Part shown: positions 1 to 8,724 of the stretch, one piece after another
How positions within the stretch are numbered: the first letter of the stretch is position 1
How the letters are laid out: the number at the start of each line of letters is the position of its first letter
Assembly (NCBI GenBank): GCA_002495065.1
Contig: DADT01000024.1
Coordinates: 9,609-43,008, forward strand
Reading direction: 5' to 3'
From: Methanoregula sp. UBA471
GTDB taxonomy: Archaea; Halobacteriota; Methanomicrobia; Methanomicrobiales; Methanospirillaceae
Length of the DNA stretch: 33,400 nucleotides
Notes under the pieces: model-generated
What the model was told of the DNA's origin: nothing
Seen by the model: the letters and a program-made list of their open reading frames with translations, nothing else
Database searches by the model: none
Made by a program: the position numbers and the translations under genes

Positions 1-23
1 GGATTCGAATTCCGACCTGGGCG
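1..23 (+). tRNA. 3' end of a tRNA gene, probably tRNA-Asp (5' part outside window)
   Basis: The first bases read as a T-loop (TTCGAAT at 4-10), the 3' side of the T-stem (11-15), a 7-nt 3' acceptor strand (CCTGGGC, 16-22) and a discriminator G at 23. The implied 5' acceptor strand GCCCAGG and a G73 discriminator are typical of archaeal tRNA-Asp. A run of T at about 31-39 directly downstream looks like an archaeal terminator, which supports a transcript ending here. The anticodon is not in the window, so the amino acid is inferred. In this parse the 53-61 pair is A-U rather than the usual G-C, which lowers confidence. Confidence 0.5.
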
Positions 24-29
24 TCACGT

Positions 30-40
30 ATTTTTTTTTA
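30..40 (+). terminator. T-run terminator after the partial tRNA
   Basis: A stretch of nine T residues follows the tRNA 3' end by a few bases. Archaeal RNA polymerase terminates on such T-runs without needing a hairpin. The assignment rests on sequence and position only. Confidence 0.5.
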
Positions 41-121
41 TTCTCCTTCATTGAGGAATTTTGTGGGAAATTCTATTCATTCGATAATCCCGATGCAGGC
101 TCATTCTGATAAACGCAGGGA

Positions 122-592
122 TTATTCAACCCTGTACCCATGATTTTCCAGATAAACCTGAATTCTGATTTCTGAATCAGGATCCGATTCCGGAATTTTT
201 TGACAGGCCTCTTCCCAGACGTTCCTAAGCCCGGGATCATCTGAATGAAGTGAAAACGTTCCTCTTACCATCCCGATATCCACTCCCTTTTCATTAAAAA
301 TCCTCATCACTACGCAGCGATAGAATTTGCACTGGGGCGGACTATCCCGGTGAATCGTGCAGATGATTCGACTTCCATTCGGGCGGAGGAACCTGCAGGC
401 GGAAGGGTGTTGATCCGGGAAGGTGTGATCTGAAAATATCTCTCTTTTGTCATCATCAACACGGGCATTAAATGGCGTTCCTGTTGAAACCGACTCGCAG
501 GCAAATTCAAAAGGGCCAATCATATGATCTATGACGATATAGTCACCCATACCCATGCAACAGGTTCCACATTGCTTACAGACAAAAACCAT
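122..592 (-). CDS. YkgJ-family cysteine-cluster protein
   Basis: A protein of 156 residues. Close to the N-terminus it has the cluster CKQCGTCC, the hallmark of the YkgJ/Fe-S (or zinc-chelating) cysteine-cluster family; further cysteines follow in CRFLRPNG, CTIHRDSPPQCKFYRC. These Cys residues are expected to bind metal; no enzymatic role is established for most family members. I place the start at 592 because GGTGAT lies just upstream of that ATG and the product begins MVFVCKQCG. An upstream in-frame GTG at 616 would add eight hydrophobic residues with no better ribosome-binding site. It is a single gene reading toward the tRNA, with no obvious operon partner. The family assignment is good; the function is unknown. 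Confidence 0.85.
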   Translation of the reverse strand: MVFVCKQCGTCCMGMGDYIVIDHMIGPFEFACESVSTGTPFNARVDDDKREIFSDHTFPDQHPSACRFLRPNGSRIICTIHRDSPPQCKFYRCVVMRIFNEKGVDIGMVRGTFSLHSDDPGLRNVWEEACQKIPESDPDSEIRIQVYLENHGYRVE

Positions 593-952
593 CAGTATCA
601 CCAGTCGGATGAACACGGGGAGTTGGTTGCCTGATGAGCGGCATCAGGTGTGCCCTGAATCATGCTGAATGTATCAGCCCTTTTCCCATAAAATTCCCGT
701 GGTACATGCGTCAGGAGTCCGATCCTACCTGGTAAGGCTGTCCCTCAGGCATACCGAAATACCATTTCGCCGGATCTGGCTTTTTGGGCAATAACCCTGA
801 GCGTTTCAATCCGGATGTGTGGGTGTACAGGTTGGTAATCTGATCATTGCCAGACCCGTCAGGATACTTCGCAATCCGGATTCTGTCTTTATGAACAAAC
901 CTTTTCTCGGAGGACTTACCAATTCTACAGAAGTACCGGGGAGTGTGGTATC
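593..952. other. Intergenic region, divergent promoters, no gene seen
   Basis: About 360 bases between two divergent genes. It should hold the promoters of both. I see no convincing coding region, RNA gene or repeat here; small ORFs in it lack homology or a ribosome-binding site. Confidence 0.5.
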
Positions 953-2482
953 ATGGGCGATCCAGAACTGCGTAGTGATGAAACAGTCATATTACGGACA
1001 CAGGGCATATTTGTCAAATCGATTCCGTTTGAAGGTATTCTTACTAACAAGAGGATCATCCTTGTTGACAAGGCAAAAGACCTCCTGCCGCATAAAGAGA
1101 TTCCCCTTGTGACGATAAAAGATATAGTAGTGGGCGAGAATGCGATCCGTGACCAGATCATAACCTTGTCGGTCGTGGCCAGGTCCGGTGAAATACGGCA
1201 GATGATACTCACGTTTTCCCGCCAGACCGGAGGGAACAGGATCAGGGAGCGTGACGCGTGGGCAAAGGCGCTGAAAGAGAATATATCATCATCATTTGAA
1301 CAGGTCATCCGCAAAGTTATTCCCGGGCGGGGACCGGCTCCCAGAAAACCCGAGCGAACCATATCGCCACGTATTGATATCATTTCACCGGGGTCGCAGA
1401 ATATTCCGCCAGCACCAAAAACCGCAAGGGCAGACACATTACCCAAGGTAAAAATTTCTGAAAGCACCAGACCACCCGCACCCGCTTCGGCCGGGGAAAA
1501 GGGGTCTGAAGGGGGTGCATCAGGTTTTGGCACCTATTGTTCACGGTGCGGAAACCGTGTGCCGGAGGGATCGGGTTTCTGCAACCGTTGCGGGTCTCCA
1601 ATTGTCCTTCCCGTTAATATGATGACACCCAGGACCCCCGTTGAAAGGGTGCAACAACCCCGACAAGAAGCGGCTGAACGAACCACTCCCCCGCAAGTTT
1701 CCGTTGAAAGCCCGGCAGAACCGGTGACTGATCTTTCAGCAGAAGAAATTCAGGAAGCCGTTTTGGAATTTTCACAGGAGCCTGAGGCCCCGCAGGAGCC
1801 TGAAATATTCGTCCCGCCCGAAGATAAAGCCGGTGTTTCAGAACCAGATGTACCCTCTCCCATCGCTGAAGAGGAAGCTTTGCCGGATACTGCGGGTATA
1901 ACGGTGTCTTCGGTTACCGGGTACAACCCCTCGGCTAATCAACCTCCTTCCCAGCGGAACCCCCGGGGGTTCAGTTTCAGACCCGGCCGTAAAACCTTGT
2001 ATGTAATCGGTGCAGTGCTTCTCATCATTGCCGTTATTGTCGGAGGATTCTTAATCTATCCCACGATTGTAAAAGGTGGATCGGTTGCGCCTGGTACCAC
2101 TACTTCACCAACGCCAGCTACCACGACACCAGGAACTTCAGGTACCATTATCCCTAAGGTAACCACGGAAGTTACCATACCTGTCGAAGGTGTTTATGTG
2201 CACATTAAGTATCTTGGCAGCTGGAAGGGATCCTATGGTATTCCTTCTGAGCTCAGGACGCTGACAAATTCCGGTGACAGGTACTATGCGGTTGAGAATG
2301 CAACCGGTACTGTGGAAGCATCATTCGAGAAACTCGACAGTTCTACGAGACAGGCCCTTCTTGTGGAGATTCTCAAAAATGGCAGGATACTCACACAAGG
2401 AAATACTACTTCAGGATTTGGAAAGGTTAACCTCTCGGTAGATACTGCGACGGGCGTTGCAAAGTCCCCGCAGATCAGCTAA
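953..2482 (+). CDS. Zinc-ribbon membrane protein with N-terminal PH-like domain
   Basis: A product of 509 residues with a mosaic layout. Residues 1-120 resemble a PH-like/GRAM-type fold (pattern GILTNKRIILVDK followed by alternating strands). Residues 196-213 form a zinc ribbon (CSRCG...CNRCG). A long Pro/Glu-rich linker follows (about 220-345), then one transmembrane helix (about 348-372), a Thr/Pro-rich spacer and a C-terminal domain of about 100 residues predicted to lie outside the cell. The cytoplasmic half therefore carries the zinc ribbon. Such proteins are common and uncharacterised in Methanomicrobiales. A GGGGAG stretch about 10 nt upstream of the ATG supports the start. After the TAA stop the same frame continues openly for nine more codons, so the C-terminus may have been shortened recently. 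No function can be assigned. Confidence 0.85.
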   Translation: MGDPELRSDETVILRTQGIFVKSIPFEGILTNKRIILVDKAKDLLPHKEIPLVTIKDIVVGENAIRDQIITLSVVARSGEIRQMILTFSRQTGGNRIRERDAWAKALKENISSSFEQVIRKVIPGRGPAPRKPERTISPRIDIISPGSQNIPPAPKTARADTLPKVKISESTRPPAPASAGEKGSEGGASGFGTYCSRCGNRVPEGSGFCNRCGSPIVLPVNMMTPRTPVERVQQPRQEAAERTTPPQVSVESPAEPVTDLSAEEIQEAVLEFSQEPEAPQEPEIFVPPEDKAGVSEPDVPSPIAEEEALPDTAGITVSSVTGYNPSANQPPSQRNPRGFSFRPGRKTLYVIGAVLLIIAVIVGGFLIYPTIVKGGSVAPGTTTSPTPATTTPGTSGTIIPKVTTEVTIPVEGVYVHIKYLGSWKGSYGIPSELRTLTNSGDRYYAVENATGTVEASFEKLDSSTRQALLVEILKNGRILTQGNTTSGFGKVNLSVDTATGVAKSPQIS

Positions 2483-2704
2483 GGTGGAGCTGTTACAAAT
2501 ACCACCTTTTAAATTACGCTTCAACATGTCCGGCACGACAATGGCAGCATACGCCATGACGAGTGCTCAGCAGAGACCCCTCGTGAACTGGTTTTCGCGT
2601 GGATTAATTCACTGCATCTCTATTATTTCTTTGAAGGGCGTTCCCGATGGCTTTGCCTCCCTTACCGGATGAATGGTCGCGGTACTTCTGTGTTACCAAA
2701 TCCT

Positions 2705-2945
2705 GGCTCTGTTGAAACGGGCATGAATGGGAGTTCACACCAGAACCATGAAAATCATTAAACCCTATAATTTTATGAGGGTTACCCGCCTCAGGGCCTC
2801 TCAGAGGCACGGCGGGGCAGTGCGGTGTTTGCAAATATACGTATAGACACTAAGCCGCGGGGGCGCCCCGTCGGGTGCGGCGGGGTTCATCGCAAATAAG
2901 TATGAGAACTAAACAATCCATACTCATATCTGGTTAATTTAATTT
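2705..2945 (-). repeat. Dispersed modular repeat, modules D and C (reverse orientation)
   Basis: The sequence is the reverse complement of most of 28019-28256 and of 8259-8435. Landmarks shared by the copies are the GTTGAAACGGGCATGAA end, a nested hairpin of the type CCCCGCC..GCCTC..GAGGC..GGCGGGG, and the GGGGTTCATCGCAAATAA edge next to a very GC-rich palindrome. It contains no plausible coding region. It occupies the gap between the zinc-ribbon protein and the DUF4349 lipoprotein. Confidence 0.75.
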
Positions 2946-2985
2946 TCAGGGGAACCCTTAGATATTCACAAATTGTGAATCTCCT

Positions 2986-3152
2986 ATTATCAGAGTGGAC
3001 AGTGCCTGGCCCCCCAAACCGCCCTCTCGCTTTGCGATGGTGCTGCATTTCCTTCTCTGGAATTATCGCTCCAGAAAGATGCCACAGCCGGCGGTGCGAG
3101 GCATCATGTGCCGTTGTCTGAAAAAGAGCGTTGAGAGAAATATTGTGAGGAT
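2986..3152 (+). repeat. Dispersed modular repeat, module A
   Basis: Closely similar to 27741-27906 over its whole length, with shared blocks ATTATC, GGACAGTGCCTG, TTCTCTGGAATTATCGC and AAATATTGTGAGGAT. A diverged inverted copy lies at 8545-8675. At 27.8 kb the first block forms a perfect hairpin GGGGACA/TGTCCCC; here the stem is partly degraded. Module A is in the opposite orientation to the neighbouring D/C block, so the modules have been rearranged. Confidence 0.75.
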
Positions 3153-3252
3153 ATTAACAGAGTCCACATTTTATACTATATTGGAAAATCTCCTTCGGTA
3201 GTTTCAAACCGAATGGCTTTTCGCAAAAAATGGTGACACTATGGTGAACCGC

Positions 3253-4161
3253 CTATTTTTTTTCGGGTACTTCAGGCTGTTTTTCAGTTTTTGCCCTGTT
3301 TCTCCAACGGTAAATCCCATACCCGGCACACCCGACAATGATGAGGGGAAGCAGCGTGAAGAAAATGATAATTATCGCATCAATCATGCCGAAGAATCCA
3401 GCGATCCCCTCATTGATGGTGGATACAAAATTATGACCACTCTGGCCCCCGACCGGTTCAGGCTCCTGGAGGTTAACCGTGATTGTCGAAAAATCGATCT
3501 GGCTGTTAAGGTATTTCAGCCTGCCCTCGAGACGGTTCAGTTCGGTCTGCACCCTGTCGATCTGCTGCTGGATCACAATAACATCTTCAACTTCCACCGC
3601 TTTTTTCATGATTTCGTTATACTGGGCAAGCTGGTTCTGGTACGAGGTTTTCTGGGCCTGGAGATCAACGTACTCCTCAGTTACATCTCGTCCCTGTGTG
3701 GAGACCGTTTTGACCGTACCGATTGCCTTTACACCCGTAAGGGTGTTTTCAAATTCTGTTGCAGGAATCCGTAAGATAACCGAACCTGAAAGACGATTAT
3801 TGTAGGTATTCTGGATATTTGTCGAAGAAATGTAGCCTCCCTTCTGCGATGCGAGACTTTTAAGAGTCTCGACACTCCCCGGGACATCCTGAACTTCGAT
3901 GGTTATGTATGCAGTCTGAATAATTTTTGTATCGATGCCGGAAATCCCTGAGCCGGATTGTGAAGGTGCACCAGCCTGTTCAGGCAGGGTATTGCCGGAA
4001 TATGCTCCCTTTGAGAGATCCTGTGATCGCCCGCCGGTATCAAAAATCGTTTCCTGCGGTGAGGATGATGTATCTGAATTCACAGCCTGAAATCCCATGC
4101 ATCCGGCAACTGCTATGGTTGCGATGCACAGTATGAGGAGCACAATGACCTTATGATTCAT
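3253..4161 (-). CDS. DUF4349-family membrane lipoprotein
   Basis: A product of 302 residues. It starts with a hydrophobic signal and a lipobox ending in AVAGC, so Cys21 is the likely lipidated residue. The central part (about 80-255) matches the DUF4349 pattern: an N-terminal strand-rich segment (TAYITIEVQDV), then GRDVTEEYVDLQAQ and a coiled-coil stretch of about 50 residues (LAQYNEIMKKAVEVEDVIVIQQQ...). One transmembrane helix near residues 258-284 is followed by a short basic tail. The protein is thus anchored at both ends, with the coiled-coil domain outside. Its role is unknown; bacterial relatives are uncharacterised. The gene is monocistronic as far as can be seen and converges on repeat module A. 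Confidence 0.85.
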   Translation of the reverse strand: MNHKVIVLLILCIATIAVAGCMGFQAVNSDTSSSPQETIFDTGGRSQDLSKGAYSGNTLPEQAGAPSQSGSGISGIDTKIIQTAYITIEVQDVPGSVETLKSLASQKGGYISSTNIQNTYNNRLSGSVILRIPATEFENTLTGVKAIGTVKTVSTQGRDVTEEYVDLQAQKTSYQNQLAQYNEIMKKAVEVEDVIVIQQQIDRVQTELNRLEGRLKYLNSQIDFSTITVNLQEPEPVGGQSGHNFVSTINEGIAGFFGMIDAIIIIFFTLLPLIIVGCAGYGIYRWRNRAKTEKQPEVPEKK

Positions 4162-4361
4162 ACAAAGTGCATCACTGCGTGAAATATTTATAGCCGTCGT
4201 AAACTTCGAAAAATTTTGGAGTAATCCCCGTTATTGCTGCATTTTCCGGATTAACTTCCGGTATTTCGGGTATCCGTCTTGTTTTGCTTTGAAATAAGAG
4301 AACATTTATGAAACACCCTGAATTTTACAGGAATTGCGCTGGTGTTTGTTCACGTGATCGC

Positions 4362-4373
4362 CCTTATATAATA
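4362..4373 (+). promoter_or_regulatory. TATA box of the HEAT-repeat gene
   Basis: CTTATATAATAA lies about 28-38 bases upstream of the ATG at 4401. This is a good archaeal TATA element and would place transcription start only a few bases before the ribosome-binding region. Confidence 0.55.
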
Positions 4374-4400
4374 AAACAGGAGATACTCCATGGTGGTTTT

Positions 4401-5003
4401 ATGATTGAAACAAATGAGCCCGAAAAACCGGAAGGAGCAAAAGAACTTGAGCGGATGGGAGTGAATGAACTGGCAGATGCCCTCCATAACAACACGGATC
4501 CGTTGGTAAGGCAGTATGCAGCATATCTCCTTGGCAAGGCGAAGAACCCGCGTGCTATCCAGCCACTTGTTGAGGCACTCGGTGACTTTGACAAATCGGT
4601 TCGCGAGCAGGCGATGCTTGCACTCTCTTCGATTGGCAAAGCAGCAATCGAACCTCTGACCGAAGCGATGAAAGAACCCCAGTGGGAAACCCGGTACCGA
4701 GCCGCTGAAGCCCTCGGAAAGATCGCGGATGAAAAAGCAGTCAAACCCCTTATCCAGGCGCTGAAAGATAACCGGGATCATGTACGGTACATGGCGGCGA
4801 AAGGTCTTCGTTCACTCCGCCATGCAGATACCATAGAACCGATGGTTATCCTGCTGAATGATGAAAACAAATATGTCCGGATGATGGCTGTCAGGGCACT
4901 AGGTGCAATCGGTGGAAAAAATGTAAAAACCGCCCTTACAAAGGCGCTTGAATCCGAAAACGATGAAAAGGTCAAGGAAGCTATCGTCGAAGCAATGAAA
5001 TAA
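4401..5003 (+). CDS. HEAT-repeat (PBS-lyase-type) protein
   Basis: A protein of 200 residues made almost entirely of five to six HEAT/PBS-lyase repeats of about 31 residues. Typical repeat signatures are DPLVRQYAAYLLGKAKNPRA, DKSVREQAMLALSSIG, WETRYRAAEALGKIAD, RDHVRYMAAKGLRSLR and NKYVRMMAVRALGAIG. Such alpha-solenoids are usually protein-binding scaffolds; some act on phycobilin-type or cofactor-containing enzymes, but nothing here points to a partner. The start at 4401 is preferred over an upstream in-frame start at 4308, because the upstream extension crosses a clear TATA box and is not repeat-like. There are no membrane segments, so the protein is probably cytoplasmic. Confidence 0.88.
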   Translation: MIETNEPEKPEGAKELERMGVNELADALHNNTDPLVRQYAAYLLGKAKNPRAIQPLVEALGDFDKSVREQAMLALSSIGKAAIEPLTEAMKEPQWETRYRAAEALGKIADEKAVKPLIQALKDNRDHVRYMAAKGLRSLRHADTIEPMVILLNDENKYVRMMAVRALGAIGGKNVKTALTKALESENDEKVKEAIVEAMK

Positions 5004-5567
5004 GAAAATTCCGGAGTACTGTATCCTCCTCATTTTTTCCTGACAGATGAATAATTTACGGTAATCGTATTTTCCCACGGGAGACCGATCTCAACTGTTT
5101 ACCGGATCCATGAATTGGTTGCAAATCCAGGTATAATTTTTAAAAAAGACACGAGAAGTCTGTCTTTTCGATTTTTTTTTGATGCAGGTTTTCAAATCTG
5201 CGGGTTCTTATCCATTTCCGGATTTTTTCATGGGCTTTAGAAAATCCGGGGAGCGGTATTTCAATTCAGTATCTGGAATTTCCCTCTCCTTCGAGCAGAA
5301 GTCCTGTGGGTATGTATTTGAACATCCGGCGGTCCATCCTGGTTTTTCAGATAGAAAACAACGATGATTTGGAAAGAACGGATTTGAAATCACATTTCAG
5401 CAAGAGGTAAAATCCAGGTAATTATTCCTGAATCAGGATTTTGGGGATCGAAAGGCACTGCTGTTTTTAAATAACAACCTTAAAGATACAGCTGAGTTAT
5501 TCATTGTTATCCGATATTTTTTACATGAACATTTGAATAATTCGTTTATGATCTGGAACAGAGCACT
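5004..5567. other. AT-rich intergenic region, no gene recognised
   Basis: About 560 bases between two genes on the same strand. A T-rich stretch follows the HEAT gene, and a further A/T-rich segment (about 5460-5560) should contain the promoter of the kinase gene. A 62-codon ORF at 5179 lacks a ribosome-binding site and has no recognisable motif. I see no RNA gene or member of the dispersed repeat family here. Confidence 0.5.
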
Positions 5568-7730
5568 ATGACCGTGAAAGATCCACCACGAAAAATCCGA
5601 TCTATCTCGTTCACTCTTCTGCTCTCCATGATCCTACTTATCATTTGTATTGTCGGATTCATTTCCCTGAACAGCTATTTTTATACAAAAAATAATTTCG
5701 AACATGAATCCAGCCTGCTCCAGGTACAGACCGAACAAAATATTATCGAGGCAATGCGCCTTAAGGAGATTACCTGGAATGTATACGACGAAACCCTCAA
5801 TGACCAGATGAAGGAGGGACTGGTTTCGGTCCTCCTTGAATATAACCGCTCCCAGGGCGAGCCCAATGAGATGGACCTTGCAAAGGTCAAAAACAATCTC
5901 GGGGAACACTATGATATTTATGTGATCAACGAGTCCGGTGTAATTGTTTCAACAACATACGCCCAGGAACTTGGGACGGATTTCAGGCAGGTCCCGTATT
6001 TTTATGACTATCTGACAAAAATTCGTCTTTCAGAAGGATTTTTTCCCGACCGTATTGTTCGTGAAAGACTTGGGGCCGGTCGGCTCATGAAATATGCATA
6101 TATGCCAACTCCTGATCACCGGTTCATCCTTGAACTCGGTTATTCAAGCACGATACTCGAAGAATTAAACCAGAAGCTGGATGACAAGGAAAATATCCGG
6201 AGGATCGTTTCAGTTAACCCGTACGTGGAAGATTTCACGATTTTTAACTCGATGGGAAGGCGCCTTGATACCAACAGTCTTCCTGATGAAACAGTACTGG
6301 GATATGTTGCCGAGGTAATGAAAAATCGTGCCACACTCGAATTACAGGACCGCGACCACCAGCGGACTACGCGATATCTTATGGTGGATTTAAAAGTTGA
6401 TAAGTACGGGTCGGACCCGAGCAGGGTTGTTGCAATCACCTACAACCTGAAATTAATCCATGACGCCCTGAACCGCCTTATCCTTTTCCATATCGTTACC
6501 GGCATCGCTGCAATTGTCCTCGGATGTGTACTTGCATATGAATTTTCACGTCGCATTACCCGTCCTATCAAAAAGATTGTCGGGGATGTGAATACCATTG
6601 CACATGGCGATCTTGAACACCGGATCGGTACAACTCAGAGCAGTGAGTTCGCAATCCTCGAAAACAGTACCAACATGATGGTTGATTCGCTTAAGCTTGC
6701 ACTCCAGCAGGTTAAGGAAGGAGACATTCTGCGAAAGGAAATAATCGATCAGCTCCCCGTGGCTGTCTTTATGAAAAGCGTGAAAGACGGAAAATACCTC
6801 TACTGGAATAAGACAAGCGAACAAATTTTTGAGATGAAGGCTTCTGAAGTAATTGGGAAGACCGACCGGGAGCTGTTTTCACCAGAGATGGTATCAGTCA
6901 TTGACAAGGAGGATAAGGAAGCAGTCCTCAACCAGATTTCGATAAGTAACAAGAAAATATCAAACAAATTTCAGGACCAGCGCATCATCCATATGATAAT
7001 AGTCCCGATTTTATCTTCAGAAAATATCCTGCAGTACATCCTCGGAATTGGCGAAGATTTAACCAAAGAGACCAATAACCTGAAAATGGACCTGCTCTTC
7101 AGTATAACCCGTCGGGATGTTCTTGATCAGCTCTCCATAATCATGAATTATCTCGAACGTGCACAGCTCAGAACAACCCACGAAGAAATGCAGATGTTTT
7201 TTGATAAAACGATTGAATCTATCGTGTCTATCCAGAAGCAGATGGCATTTGGCAAATCACTCCAGGACCTGGGGACGACATCTCCGAAATGGCAGTCAGT
7301 CAGCAAGATATGGAATGACGTGGTCAGGCTGTTACCTGCAAACACTATCGAGTTCAGTCTGGAAACGGCAGATATCGAATTATACGCAGATCCTCTCCTT
7401 CCCCGGGTATTTTACAATCTTCTTATTAACGCATTACATCATGGTGGTCCTCAGCTCACTAAAGTCAGACTCTCTGCCCGGTTATCCGGAGCATCCCTGA
7501 TCCTGATCGTTGAGGACAACGGTACCGGGATTCCCTTTGATAAAAAAACGAAGATATTTGAATTCGGTTGTGGCGAGGGCACCGGCTTTGGTCTGTTCCT
7601 TATCCGTGAGATACTCGGAAATACCGGAATCACGGTAACTGAAACCGGCGAACCCGGAAAAGGCGCGAATTTTGAGATCCTCATCCCGATGGGGAAATTC
7701 AGGTTCAGAGAAGTAACTCCGGAAAAATAG
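5568..7730 (+). CDS. Membrane sensor histidine-kinase-like protein (Cache-like, HAMP, PAS, HATPase)
   Basis: A product of 720 residues. A transmembrane helix lies at about 15-38, an extracytoplasmic sensor region of about 265 residues (probably Cache-like) at 40-303, and a second helix at about 304-325. HAMP follows from about 328 (SRRITRPIKKIVGDVNTIAHGDLEHRI), then a PAS domain (about 390-500, LPVAVFMKSVKDGKYLYWN), a dimerisation-type helix (about 505-560) and a C-terminal HATPase domain. The ATPase has the N box (NLLINALHHGG), the G1 box (VEDNGTGIP) and the G2 box (GTGFGLFL). In archaeal kinases of this type the dimerisation helix usually carries a His in an RHDxxNQL-like motif; here it reads RRDVLDQL with Arg516. 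It may therefore not autophosphorylate in the usual way. No response regulator gene is adjacent. Confidence 0.88.
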   Translation: MTVKDPPRKIRSISFTLLLSMILLIICIVGFISLNSYFYTKNNFEHESSLLQVQTEQNIIEAMRLKEITWNVYDETLNDQMKEGLVSVLLEYNRSQGEPNEMDLAKVKNNLGEHYDIYVINESGVIVSTTYAQELGTDFRQVPYFYDYLTKIRLSEGFFPDRIVRERLGAGRLMKYAYMPTPDHRFILELGYSSTILEELNQKLDDKENIRRIVSVNPYVEDFTIFNSMGRRLDTNSLPDETVLGYVAEVMKNRATLELQDRDHQRTTRYLMVDLKVDKYGSDPSRVVAITYNLKLIHDALNRLILFHIVTGIAAIVLGCVLAYEFSRRITRPIKKIVGDVNTIAHGDLEHRIGTTQSSEFAILENSTNMMVDSLKLALQQVKEGDILRKEIIDQLPVAVFMKSVKDGKYLYWNKTSEQIFEMKASEVIGKTDRELFSPEMVSVIDKEDKEAVLNQISISNKKISNKFQDQRIIHMIIVPILSSENILQYILGIGEDLTKETNNLKMDLLFSITRRDVLDQLSIIMNYLERAQLRTTHEEMQMFFDKTIESIVSIQKQMAFGKSLQDLGTTSPKWQSVSKIWNDVVRLLPANTIEFSLETADIELYADPLLPRVFYNLLINALHHGGPQLTKVRLSARLSGASLILIVEDNGTGIPFDKKTKIFEFGCGEGTGFGLFLIREILGNTGITVTETGEPGKGANFEILIPMGKFRFREVTPEK

Positions 7731-7741
7731 AAAAAATGGTT

Positions 7742-8054
7742 CGGTTCTGTTGAAACGGGCATGAACATGGATGGTTCTCCCCCGACCATAAAAAATTGTG
7801 AAGGTTCGACTGGCACTCGCAACAGGCTGTTGAGAGATCCGGGTCAGAATTTTCAGCTCATTGAAGCGCCGAGGGGGCGTCCCTTTTTAGGGCGGCGCAG
7901 ATCATAGCAACGGGACTGGCATCTCCTGAAATTACGGTAATTGTGGAATTTAATATGGAAACAGGTGACTTAACGTCTCACCCCGCGAGGGTATTCAATT
8001 TCCATTCTGTGTGCCTGTGGGCTGCAGGCATCGTGTTTGTTTTCAGGGGAAATC
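7742..8054 (-). repeat. Dispersed modular repeat, modules D (partial), C and B (reverse orientation)
   Basis: It starts with GTTCTGTTGAAACGGGCATGAA, shared with 2705 onward and, reversed, with the end of the 28.25 kb copy. It continues through a diverged GC-rich palindrome (about 7866-7900) and ends with a B module that is the reverse complement of 27910-28012 (CATTCTGTGTGCCTGTGG, GCAGGCATCGTG). D is internally deleted compared with the 28 kb copy. Confidence 0.65.
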
Positions 8055-8246
8055 ATAGTAAAGGCACGTTCCCGGGGACTTTGCCCCCGCCCCTCTAGCA
8101 TCCCCCGAAATGATATCCATTGAAATCCGTGGCAACCTGAATATCCGTTACTTATGTAAGATCGGGATTTTCCCATGTAAACACGCACGATGCCTGCGGC
8201 CACAAGCACTCAGAATGGAAATACCAAGCGCATTTCCATATTAAAT
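7951..8246. repeat. MITE-like unit bounded by inverted B modules
   Basis: TTTAATATGGAAA at 7951-7963 and its exact reverse complement at 8234-8246 bound a unit of about 296 bases. The similarity continues inward as an imperfect inverted repeat of roughly 80-90 bases per arm: about 7963-8054 against about 8160-8233, both containing GGCATCGTG or its complement. The centre (8055-8160) has no convincing ORF. The structure resembles a miniature inverted-repeat element, but no transposase and no target-site duplication were identified. Confidence 0.55.
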
Positions 8247-8440
8247 TAAAATTAAACCGATATGAGTAATGGAATATTTATTCTTCATAATTATTTGCGA
8301 TGAACCCCGCACTGCCCCGCCGTGCCTCGGAGAGGCCCTGAGGCGGGGAGCCCTCATAAAATTACTGGGTTTAATGATTTTCATGGTTTGGGTGCGAACT
8401 CCAGTTCATGCCAGTTTCTACAAAGCCGAGAATTGCACTT
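8160..8440 (+). repeat. Dispersed modular repeat, modules B, C and D (forward)
   Basis: Same order and orientation as 27910-28256: the B block (CACGATGCCTGCGGCCACA), the C block (ATTCTTCATAATTATTTGCGATGAACCCC) and the D block with the nested hairpin (CCCCGCCGTGCCTCGGAGAG, then GGCCCTGAGGCGGGG). The GC-rich palindrome found between C and D at 28.07 kb is deleted here, so C joins D directly after GAACCCCG. Confidence 0.75.
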
Positions 8441-8544
8441 TTTCATCCTGAATCCGGAACCCTTTACCTCGTCAATAATCTATTCCTGAGGTTATTACGG
8501 TATTAAATCATATCTGTAAAATGCCCAGGGACAAGCTAACGCTC

Positions 8545-8675
8545 ACGGGGGATTCACCCCCGCCGCTATGGCTCCCCCAATTGCGATAAACTCCGAAAAG
8601 GTAATACATCACCATCATTCTAATCGGAGAGGCGGTTTTGGGGGACACGCACTGTCCCCTCTTTTATTACGACTA
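8545..8675 (-). repeat. Dispersed modular repeat, module A (reverse, diverged)
   Basis: The reverse complement begins GAGGGGACAGTGCGTGTCCCC, the same hairpin as at 27748, and continues with AACCGCC, GTATTACCTT and TTATCGC. It is more diverged than the other two copies. It completes a stretch of about 900 bases (7742-8675) that consists of repeat modules and holds no supported gene. Confidence 0.6.
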
Positions 8676-8724
8676 CATGAGTCCGTGACTCATGTCATTT
8701 CTACAGACTTTCTACCCTCCTTTT

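Noticed and set aside
819..1112. Plus-strand ORF of 97 codons
   Set aside because: It overlaps the start of the zinc-ribbon membrane protein in another frame and has no recognisable motif.
2995..3201. Plus-strand ORF of 68 codons
   Set aside because: It lies in repeat module A; the frame is not conserved in the 27.8-kb copy.
5179..5367. Plus-strand ORF of 62 codons
   Set aside because: It is in an AT-rich spacer, without a ribosome-binding site or family signature; the antisense ORF of similar length shows it is only a low-stop region.
8269..8451. Plus-strand ORF of 60 codons
   Set aside because: It lies wholly within repeat modules C and D; other copies of the modules do not keep the frame open in a comparable way.
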